Positions 53,405-59,568 of a stretch of DNA of 59,568 nucleotides are shown piece after piece; position 1 is the stretch's first letter, and the number at the start of each line of letters is the position of its first letter. A program made the position numbers and the translations under genes. A model generated the notes under the pieces. The model searched no databases and had not been told where the DNA came from. It saw only the letters and a program-made list of their open reading frames with translations. The stretch is from Verrucomicrobiia bacterium. GTDB taxonomy: Bacteria; Verrucomicrobiota; Verrucomicrobiia; Limisphaerales; JAEYXS01. The stretch is taken from the NCBI GenBank assembly GCA_036405135.1, contig DASWYF010000026.1:1-59568 (forward strand), written 5' to 3'.

Positions 53405-53432
53405 GCCAGCGGTTTATCCGCTGGCTTTTTTT
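53405..53432 (+). terminator. Rho-independent terminator
   Basis: GCCAGCGG (53405-53412), loop of 5, CCGCTGGC (53418-53425), T-run of seven. About 105 bases after the stop of the hypothetical acidic protein gene. Confidence 0.88.
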
Positions 53433-53604
53433 ATCATTATCTGGCCGGTTGGCAGCAGGCGTCCATGTAAACAGCGACTAAATTTTCTGTCGGCGCAAGT
53501 CGCTAAAGGAGCAGTCATTGCACGAAGGGAGGAGCTATGCCATCATGCCGGTGGAAATCCCTGAAACTTGCTGACGTGGCGTAGCGTCTGAAAGAGAACG
53601 TGTT
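53433..53604. other. Intergenic, no gene
   Basis: No supported coding sequence. Probably contains the promoter of the first sulfatase gene. Confidence 0.35.
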
Positions 53605-55155
53605 ATGATCAAGCTCAAAGTTCAAAACTCAAAGTTCAAAGGAAGTTCCAATGACCAAGCTTCAATGGGCGAGGGGGCACCGGTAAGACCACTGGGGCGG
53701 GTTTTGAGCTTGGTGCTGCTTTGGGGTTTGGTGATGGGGTTGGGGAGTTTTTCCACGCACGCGGCGGCGACGGCGAAGAGGCCGAACATCATCTTCATCA
53801 TGGCGGATGACCTCGGTTACACGGATGTGGCGAGCTTCGGGAGCAAGTATTACGAGACGCCGAACATCGACAAGCTGGCGTCGCAGGGGATGAAGCTGCT
53901 GAATTATCATCACTGCCAGAATTGCCAGCCGACGCGGGCGGCGCTTTTGAGCGGACAATATGCGCCACGCACGGGAGTTTACACGGTGGGTGGCATCGAC
54001 CGGTTTGACTGGAGCACGCGTCCGTTGCGGCCGGTGGATAATGTGACGCAGTTGCCGTTGGACAAGATCACGATCGCGCAGTCGCTGAAGAAGGCGGGTT
54101 ACGCGACGGCGATGTTCGGCAAGTGGCACTTGGGCGAAGGCGGGGATTATCATCCGGGCAAGCGCGGTTTCGATGAAGCGATCAGTTCGGCGGGGAAGCA
54201 CTTTGATTTCGCGACCTCACCGAAAACGGAGTATCCGAAGGGGCAGTACCTGGCGGATTTCCTGACGGACAAGGCGGTGGATTTCATCAAGCGCAAGAAG
54301 GATGAGAATTTCTTCCTGTATCTGCCGCATTTCGGCGTGCATTCGCCGTATCAGGCGAAGCCGGAGCTGATCGAGAAGTTCAAGCAGAAACCCGGCGTGG
54401 GCGGGCATAACGATCCGACCTATGCGGCGATGATCTATAGCGTGGATGAGAGCGTGGGCCGGGTGATGGCGACGCTGAAGGAACTCAAGCTGGAGGAGAA
54501 CACGGTGCTGATCTTCACGAGCGACAATGGCGGCGTGGGCGGTTATGTGCGGGAGGGCATCAAGAAGGCGAACGACCGGACGGATAATGCGCCGTTGCGC
54601 AGCGGCAAGGGCAGTCTCTACGAGGGCGGCACGCGCGAGCCGTTCATCGTGCGCTGGCCGGGACTGGTGAAGGCGGGGGCGACGTGCAATGTGCCGGGCA
54701 TCCATGTGGACATCTATCCGACGTTGCTGGAACTGGCGGGCGGCAAGAAGCCGGAGAATTACATCTTGGATGGCGAGAGCCTGGTGCCGCTCTTCAAGGA
54801 CGGGAACGCAAAATTGAAGCGTGAAGCGATCTATCAGCATTTTCCGGGTTACTTGGGCGCGGGCGAGAACACGTGGCGTACGACGCCGGTGGGGTTGATC
54901 CAGGCGGGGGATTGGAAGCTGATGGAGTTTTTCGAGGATGGCCGGCTCGAGCTGTACAATCTGAAGGATGACATCGGGGAGCAGAACAACTTGGCGGCGA
55001 AGAATCCGGAGAAGGTGAAGGAGTTGCACGCGAAGATGATTGCGTGGCGCAAGGAAGTGGGCGCGAAGATGCCGACGAAAAATGAGGTGGCAGCGCCACC
55101 TGCCAAATCTGAGGAACCGGCGAAGAAGAAAAAGAACAAGAAGAAGGCGGAGTGA
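53605..55155 (+). CDS. Sulfatase (arylsulfatase type I)
   Basis: Up to 516 residues. Start uncertain: the first 20 codons (53605-53664) come from a repeated AAGTTCAAA-type sequence, and ATG 53665 gives a cleaner signal region (VLSLVLLWGLVMGLGSFSTHAAA). Sulfatase landmarks: RPNIIFIMADDLGYTDVASFG with the metal-binding Asp pair, NCQPTRAALLSG with C107 as the residue converted to formylglycine, FGKWHLGEGGDYHPGKRGFDE, and IFTSDNGGVGG. The C-terminus ends in a lysine-rich tail (KKKKNKKKAE). Exported; hydrolyses sulfate esters, probably of polysaccharides. The maturation enzyme is not in the window. First of two tandem sulfatases. Confidence 0.93.
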   Translation: MIKLKVQNSKFKGSSNDQASMGEGAPVRPLGRVLSLVLLWGLVMGLGSFSTHAAATAKRPNIIFIMADDLGYTDVASFGSKYYETPNIDKLASQGMKLLNYHHCQNCQPTRAALLSGQYAPRTGVYTVGGIDRFDWSTRPLRPVDNVTQLPLDKITIAQSLKKAGYATAMFGKWHLGEGGDYHPGKRGFDEAISSAGKHFDFATSPKTEYPKGQYLADFLTDKAVDFIKRKKDENFFLYLPHFGVHSPYQAKPELIEKFKQKPGVGGHNDPTYAAMIYSVDESVGRVMATLKELKLEENTVLIFTSDNGGVGGYVREGIKKANDRTDNAPLRSGKGSLYEGGTREPFIVRWPGLVKAGATCNVPGIHVDIYPTLLELAGGKKPENYILDGESLVPLFKDGNAKLKREAIYQHFPGYLGAGENTWRTTPVGLIQAGDWKLMEFFEDGRLELYNLKDDIGEQNNLAAKNPEKVKELHAKMIAWRKEVGAKMPTKNEVAAPPAKSEEPAKKKKNKKKAE

Positions 55156-55235
55156 TCTGTGAAGAAACGTGCGGAACAGAGCTTTGAGAGCAATTGCAAA
55201 GAGCGGATGCGCTTGTGGGGCACCCCTCACCCCGG

Positions 55236-55260
55236 CCCTCTCCCCTCCGAGGGGCGAGGG
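55236..55260. repeat. Palindromic repeat, family CCCTCTCCCC (copy 1)
   Basis: CCCTCTCCCCT-ccg-AGGGGCGAGGG, 11-bp stem with one mismatch, inside the 174-base gap between the two sulfatase genes. Part of a longer element beginning CCCCTCACCCC at 55223. Confidence 0.65.
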
Positions 55261-55329
55261 TGGAGAGGTCTGCTGGCGTTTTCTTGGCACCGGGCAGATG
55301 GCGGGCAGCGGCATGAACGGATTGAAGAT

Positions 55330-56709
55330 ATGAAAAAGAATTTCCTGTCGATTATCGTAATTTTGATCTCGCTGATCACGGTGCAGGCGGCGGAGCCGAA
55401 GCCGAACATCCTGTTCATCGTGGGGGATGACATGGGGTATGCGGATGTGAGGTTTCATGGGTGCAAGGACATCCCCACACCGAATCTGGATGCGTTGGCG
55501 AAGGACGGGGTGAAGTTCACCAGCGGTTACGTGACGGGGCCGTATTGTTCACCGACACGCGCCGGGTTGTTGACGGGGCGGTATCAGACGCGGTTCGGGC
55601 ATGAGTTCAATCCGGGCGGCGGGACCAGTGGCATGCCGGTGACGGAGAGCACCATCGCGGACCGGTTGAAGGCGGCTGGTTATGCCACGGCGCTGGTGGG
55701 CAAGTGGCACTTGGGCTCGCAGGAGATGATGCATCCGCAGAAGCGTGGCTTTGAGGAGTTCTATGGGTTTCTCGGTGGAGCGCACAGTTTCTTTGATGCG
55801 GGTGGCATCATGCGCGGCACCACGCCAGTGAAGGAGATGGATTACACGACGGATGCTTTCGGTCGAGAAGCCGTGGCGTTCGTGGAGAAGAACAAAGAGA
55901 AGCCGTGGTTCCTGTATCTGGCGTTCAACGCGGTGCACACGCCGATGCACGCCACGGAGGACCGGTTGGCGAAGTTCGCGAGCATCACGGACACGAAGCG
56001 GCGCACTTATGCGGCGATGATGTTCGCGATGGATGAGGCGATTGGCAAGGTGCGGAAATCACTGGCCGCCACGGGCCAGGAGAAGCGGACGTTGATCTGC
56101 TTCATCAGCGATAACGGCGGGCCGACGATGAACGGGGTGACGGTGAATGGCGCGGTGAACACGCCTTTGCGCGGGTCCAAGCGGACGACGCTGGAGGGCG
56201 GGGTGCGGGTGCCGTTTCTGGTGACTTGGCCGGGGCAGATCAAACCCGGCGTGTATGAAAAGCCGGTGATCCAACTGGATCTGCACGCGACGGCTTTGGC
56301 AGTCGCAGGAGTGAGCGCGAAACCGGAGTGGAAGCTGGAGGGTGTGAACTTGCTACCGTTCCTCGCGGGCAAGGAAAAGGGCGTGCCGCATGAGGCGTTG
56401 TATTGGCGGTTCGGCGAGCAGATGGCCATCCGCAAGGGTGACTTCAAGTTAGTGAAGTATGATCTGGCGGCGGAAGGCGGCAAGGGGACGAGCGCGGTGA
56501 AGCTGTATGATCTGGGCAAGGACATCGGCGAGGCGAAGGACCTGGCGGCAACGATGCCGGAGAAGGTGAAGGAATTGCAGATGGCGTGGAGTGAATGGGA
56601 CAAGACGAATATCAAACCGCTGTGGGGCGGTGGGAAAGCGGATAACGACGGCGCGGAGCCAGGCAAGAAAAAGAAGAAGGCCGATGCTCGGCCGGCCAAT
56701 AAGGAGTGA
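55330..56709 (+). CDS. Sulfatase (arylsulfatase type I), second copy
   Basis: About 459 residues from ATG 55330, where a proper signal peptide begins (MKKNFLSIIVILISLITVQA); the longer frame from 55159 crosses a non-coding palindromic repeat. Landmarks: KPNILFIVGDDMGYADVRFHG, PYCSPTRAGLLTG with C73 in the C-S-P-T-R signature, VGKWHLGSQEMMHPQKRGFEEFYGF, and CFISDNGGPTMNG. It ends with a basic tail KKKKKADARPANKE. It differs from the upstream sulfatase in sequence, so the pair probably handles different sulfate positions or substrates. Exported. Confidence 0.94.
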   Translation: MKKNFLSIIVILISLITVQAAEPKPNILFIVGDDMGYADVRFHGCKDIPTPNLDALAKDGVKFTSGYVTGPYCSPTRAGLLTGRYQTRFGHEFNPGGGTSGMPVTESTIADRLKAAGYATALVGKWHLGSQEMMHPQKRGFEEFYGFLGGAHSFFDAGGIMRGTTPVKEMDYTTDAFGREAVAFVEKNKEKPWFLYLAFNAVHTPMHATEDRLAKFASITDTKRRTYAAMMFAMDEAIGKVRKSLAATGQEKRTLICFISDNGGPTMNGVTVNGAVNTPLRGSKRTTLEGGVRVPFLVTWPGQIKPGVYEKPVIQLDLHATALAVAGVSAKPEWKLEGVNLLPFLAGKEKGVPHEALYWRFGEQMAIRKGDFKLVKYDLAAEGGKGTSAVKLYDLGKDIGEAKDLAATMPEKVKELQMAWSEWDKTNIKPLWGGGKADNDGAEPGKKKKKADARPANKE

Positions 56710-56744
56710 GAGTTGTATGAAATCGAATACGCAATTTGAATTCT

Positions 56745-56784
56745 CACCCCTCACCCTAGCCCTCTCCCCGTTGAGGGGAGAGGG
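56745..56784. repeat. Palindromic repeat, family CCCTCTCCCC (copy 2)
   Basis: CCCTCTCCCC (56760-56769), loop GTTGA, GGGGAGAGGG (56775-56784), a perfect 10-bp stem preceded by CACCCCTCACCCTAG. Related to the copy at 55236 and to the half copy at 2384-2400. Confidence 0.7.
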
Positions 56785-56837
56785 AAATGAAGCAAGCCGC
56801 GAAATGATTGCTAGTTTTTAACGCGAACATAATTTTG

Positions 56838-58418
56838 ATGATGAGAACCATGAAGCACTCGTTACTGACACTGACTTTGATCGGCGTGGGCGTTTCGCTC
56901 GTCACCGTTACGGCGGCGGATTGGAACCAATGGCGTGGGCCGGGGCGTAATGGCGTTCTGCCGGAGAGCCCGAAGCTGGCGGACACCTGGCCGGCGGAGG
57001 GGCCGAAGAAACTTTGGGAGAGCGAGATGATCCCGGGCAATGACGAGGGCGGGCATGGCAGCGCAGTCGTCGCGGGCAAGCGCGCGTATCTCTCCGTGGT
57101 GTGGCATACGGATGTGCCATCCGAGACGCGCACGATCACGGACCTCGTGATGCGGAATCTCGGCTACCAGAATCCTGGCGGGCTCGGCAAGGAACTCGCC
57201 GCGAAGATGGAGGCGGATCGCGAGGCGCTTAGCCCGCAGATGCGCGGCAAGAAGCTGGACGATTACATCGCGGAATGGATCGAGACGAACCTGAACAAAC
57301 GGCAGAAGCAGTTGATGAGCGGGTTTGTCTCCGGGCGCTTCAAGAAAGGCAAACTGGCCATTCCGCTGCCGGATTATGAGAAGTTGAACGCGATGCAGGA
57401 CAAACCGTTCCCGACGGATGCGGCGTTCAAGAAGTGGCTGGATGAGCAGGGCTTCGCAGAGCATGTGAAGAACGAGGTCATCGAAAAAGTGCCGCCGACG
57501 CAACGGGTCGCTGAAGATGTGGTGATCTGCCTGGACATCGAGACGGGCAAAACGATCTGGAAGGCGGCTGCGCCGGGCGAGCCGAAGGGTCGCAACTGCT
57601 CCAGCACGCCGGTGGTGGCGGATGGCAAGGTCTTCGCGATGGGCAGCACGCATCTCTACGCGGTGGATGCGGACAAAGGCAAAATTCTTTGGTCCACGCC
57701 CTTGCCTGCGAAGGCACCGGGCTCCTCGCCGCTCTACACGGAGGGCGTGGTGGTGATCAATGCGGGCAAGCTCACAGCTTATGATGCGGCGACGGGCAAG
57801 CAGCTCTGGCAACCGGAGCGCATCGGCGGCGGTCAGTCCTCACCGGTCGCGTGGAAGAAGGATGGAAAGACGCTGGTGATCTTCAACGGGCGGAATGAAT
57901 TGAGCGCGCACGATCTCAAAACGGGCAAGGAAGCGTGGCGCACGACCGGCGGCGGGGATGCGACACCGTCCATCGTGGATGACGTGCTCGCGGTGCAGAC
58001 GAAGAACGCGGCGCAGGGATTGGTGGCGTTCAAGCTGAAGCTGGATGGCGTGGAGGAATTGTGGAAGTTCCCGCTGGAGGTGGTCCGCACGCAATCGAGC
58101 CCGATCATCTACAATGGTAACGTGTATCTGATGGATGACGGGTATCACTACTGCCTCTCACAGGCGAGCGGCGAGGTGCGGTGGAAGCATCCGGTGCCCT
58201 CGACGATTTCATCACCGCTCATCGCGGACGGGAAGGTGTTCGTGATGATGAACAACGGGAACAATCTGCAGATGCTGAAGGCGACGGCGGATCAGCGCGT
58301 GGAACTGGGCAAGGCGAACGTGCGGGCGTTGTGGTGTCCGTCACCGACGATCTCGCAGGGGAAGCTGCTCGTGCGGACGAAAGATCGGGTGGTGTGCTAT
58401 GACCTGCGGGAGAGCTGA
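56838..58418 (+). CDS. PQQ-like beta-propeller repeat protein (exported)
   Basis: About 526 residues from ATG 56838 (ATG 56850, MKHSLLTLTLIGVGVSL, is equally possible). Signal peptide, then WNQWRGPGRNGVLPES, the usual opening of PVC PQQ-repeat proteins. A helical insert (about 85-200) contains RQKQLMSGFVSGRFKKG. The propeller follows, with blades ending AVDADKGKILWSTPL, AYDAATGKQLWQPERIGG, AHDLKTGKEAWRTTGGG and LSQASGEVRWKHPVPS. Such proteins are secreted and may bind PQQ or serve as scaffolds; catalytic residues cannot be named. It follows the two sulfatases and may belong to the same polysaccharide-use locus. Confidence 0.9.
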   Translation: MMRTMKHSLLTLTLIGVGVSLVTVTAADWNQWRGPGRNGVLPESPKLADTWPAEGPKKLWESEMIPGNDEGGHGSAVVAGKRAYLSVVWHTDVPSETRTITDLVMRNLGYQNPGGLGKELAAKMEADREALSPQMRGKKLDDYIAEWIETNLNKRQKQLMSGFVSGRFKKGKLAIPLPDYEKLNAMQDKPFPTDAAFKKWLDEQGFAEHVKNEVIEKVPPTQRVAEDVVICLDIETGKTIWKAAAPGEPKGRNCSSTPVVADGKVFAMGSTHLYAVDADKGKILWSTPLPAKAPGSSPLYTEGVVVINAGKLTAYDAATGKQLWQPERIGGGQSSPVAWKKDGKTLVIFNGRNELSAHDLKTGKEAWRTTGGGDATPSIVDDVLAVQTKNAAQGLVAFKLKLDGVEELWKFPLEVVRTQSSPIIYNGNVYLMDDGYHYCLSQASGEVRWKHPVPSTISSPLIADGKVFVMMNNGNNLQMLKATADQRVELGKANVRALWCPSPTISQGKLLVRTKDRVVCYDLRES

Positions 58419-58434
58419 GCATCCCTCCAAGCAT

Positions 58435-58595
58435 TAGAGCGGTTTAAAAAATCCTGTCGCCGATTGTCTGGAGAGCGAAGCGGGCGGTCTTTTTGGGTTC
58501 TGGCTTCGTTTCGGCTCCGTCACAGGGTCTTTGGAAGCTGCTTCTTCGCCAAATCCACGCCCCACTCGGCCACAGTATTTTTTAAAGCGCTCTAA
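58435..58595. mobile_element. MITE-like element with 24-bp terminal inverted repeats
   Basis: The left end TTAGAGCGGTTTAAAAAAT plus CCTGT (58435-58458) and the right end (58572-58595, ending CGCTCTAA) are complementary at 22 of 24 positions. The 161-base unit has no coding capacity. The ends allow a TA target duplication (TA at 58436-58437 and 58593-58594), as in IS630/mariner-type elements. No transposase is nearby. Confidence 0.65.
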
Positions 58596-59160
58596 CAGGA
58601 GGGACAGGAAGGGGTGAACCGCGAACTACGCGAAAAGGGGACGGGAAAGATGAACCACGGAAAACGCAGAATACACAGAAAGAATTCACCATGGAAACGC
58701 GGAGGGAAGATGGCACAAACCCCGACCAAAACGCCGGGGCAAGGAAGGCGCAGACGGCACAGAAGAGGAGAAGAATTTACGATTTTGGACCCCGACCAAA
58801 AGGTGCGTGGTAAATTTACGATTTACGAGGAAAGGCAGAGGGGAGTGACCGCGAAACACGCGAACTACGGGAACAGGAAGAGGAGCAGTGGGGATGAGAA
58901 ATGCGAGTTACGTAAGTTGTGGTTTTTGGATGTTCTTGGTGTCGAAAAGGTTGGGTTTTCATCACAAATTTTAGTGAAAAGAGGTGGTTTTCTTGAGGGT
59001 GTTGTGGGATAGATTTAGGTGCTGGCAGCTCGCTGCTGGTAAAGGAAGGGCCGAAGGCCAAGTTTCTGGTTCCTAGTTTTGAGTTTCGGGTTAGGGACCC
59101 GGAAGGCTGAAATCCCCGCTGAGTGATTCGATGGAATCGTTTTGGCAATTCCTTATGGGG

Positions 59161-59177
59161 CCATCATCAGATGATGG
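59161..59177. repeat. Palindrome CCATCATCAGATGATGG
   Basis: Perfect 8-bp arms. A close variant, CCATCGTCGGATGATGG, lies 315 bases further at 59476-59492. Confidence 0.55.
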
Positions 59178-59225
59178 GTGCGGGTGAGAACCTTCGGGTG
59201 AGCCTTGACGAAAAGAGTTTGGGCT

Positions 59226-59259
59226 CGAGAGGACTCTCGCCCTACCGGTCTCTGGTAGG
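59226..59259. repeat. Two adjacent hairpins
   Basis: CGAGAG-ga-CTCTCG (59226-59239) followed by CCTACC / GGTAGG (59241-59246, 59254-59259). Likely a dispersed intergenic repeat. Confidence 0.45.
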
Positions 59260-59451
59260 ATCTGTGGGTGTATCGGGCGGGTGGAGTTGGGGCTCGTAAG
59301 CTGGAGGGGGAAAGGGACGCCGGTCGAGAATGGGACCGGGGAATCCTGAGTAGCCACTGCGGAACCAGCCGGGTTTCAAACATCGCTTAATTTGAACTCT
59401 CAATCGTAGAGGGGGAGGAATCGATAGCTCGCAGGGGTCGGGTGGTTTCAT

Positions 59452-59463
59452 TGCTCTTTGACA
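59452..59463 (+). promoter_or_regulatory. boxA-like antitermination motif (candidate rRNA leader)
   Basis: TGCTCTTTGACA matches the bacterial boxA consensus TGCTCTTTAACA at 11 of 12 positions. It is followed by a potential processing stem (59501-59547). This combination normally precedes a 16S rRNA gene, which would lie just past the window edge on the plus strand. Confidence 0.45.
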
Positions 59464-59568
59464 TAGTTCCTTGAGCCATCGTCGGATGATGGAGTTGGAA
59501 AGTTTTCAGGCCGGTTGCACCGGCAGGCCTATAGGGCACTGAAAACTGATACACCGCTCTTTCTTTTG

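Larger units (their letters stand above)
58419..59568. other. Non-coding region rich in repeats; possible rRNA leader at its end
   Basis: About 1.15 kb without a supported gene. Contents in order: an inverted-repeat element (58435-58595); degenerate ACCGCGAA/CACGGAAAACGC-type repeats (58610-58880); palindromes at 59161-59177, 59226-59239 and 59476-59492; a boxA-like TGCTCTTTGACA at 59452-59463; and a stem AGTTTTCAG/CTGAAAACT (59501-59547). The open frame at 58614-59012 has the composition of the repeats and no motif. Confidence 0.6.

Noticed and set aside
53295..53564. Plus-strand 89-residue frame
   Set aside because: Runs through the strong terminator at 53405, so very unlikely to be a gene.
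54217..55458. Minus-strand 413-codon frame
   Set aside because: Antisense to the sulfatases; Arg/His/Leu-rich shadow.
58614..59012. Plus-strand 132-residue frame
   Set aside because: Built from degenerate non-coding repeats, very rich in Lys/Arg/Gly, no motif or ribosome site.

Overview
The window looks like chromosomal DNA of a Verrucomicrobiota bacterium, most likely a Limisphaerales/Pedosphaera-like lineage. This is inferred from gene content typical of the PVC superphylum: a DUF1549/DUF1553 planctomycete-type cytochrome c protein with a DUF1501 protein, a large membrane-bound dehydrogenase ending in a c-type heme domain, DUF1080 and LamG-like lipoproteins, two sulfatases, a GntP permease and a sodium:solute symporter. 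No tRNA, rRNA gene, CRISPR array, prophage or transposase was seen.

Layout. 1-8.3 kb: a small PQQ-propeller protein, a fumarylacetoacetase-family enzyme, a MoxR-DUF58-transglutaminase operon, miaE and two conserved hypotheticals. 8.4-18.7 kb: a copper P-type ATPase carrying an in-frame palindromic repeat, a GntP permease, pterin dehydratase, a Fic protein, HflX, RadC and a DUF1080 lipoprotein. 18.8-26.8 kb, mostly minus strand: scpA-scpB-pheA, a divergent SGNH hydrolase, a sodium symporter, and a CarB protein that has only the C-terminal half of the enzyme. 27.2-31.4 kb: a three-gene overlapping operon (LamG lipoprotein, small membrane protein, NhaC-type antiporter), a Doc/AbrB toxin-antitoxin pair and a lysine-rich exported protein. 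31.7-38.7 kb: a tightly packed minus-strand operon (DUF1549/1553, unknown membrane protein, DUF1501, and an acyltransferase with ankyrin repeats inserted in it).

39.1-47.0 kb holds the most striking structure: six paralogous genes of unknown function in three tandem pairs (A1B1, A2B2, A3B3). Within each pair the A stop and B start overlap as ATGA. All six encode about 410-440 residue proteins with an N-terminal membrane anchor and a mostly helical exported body. A and B are distinct subfamilies with their own signature motifs, which suggests a heteromeric envelope system expanded by duplication of a dicistronic unit.

47.0-58.4 kb: an amidohydrolase, an FHA/B-box/multi-spanning membrane protein, a multidomain PVC dehydrogenase, two sulfatases and a PQQ-repeat protein, consistent with breakdown of complex (possibly sulfated) polysaccharide. 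58.4-59.57 kb is non-coding: a 161-bp element with 24-bp terminal inverted repeats, several palindromes, and a boxA-like motif suggesting an rRNA operon just beyond the window.

Several families of short palindromic repeats (REP-like) recur; at least two copies lie inside reading frames without breaking them. All functions are assigned by reading the translated sequences; no database search was run.
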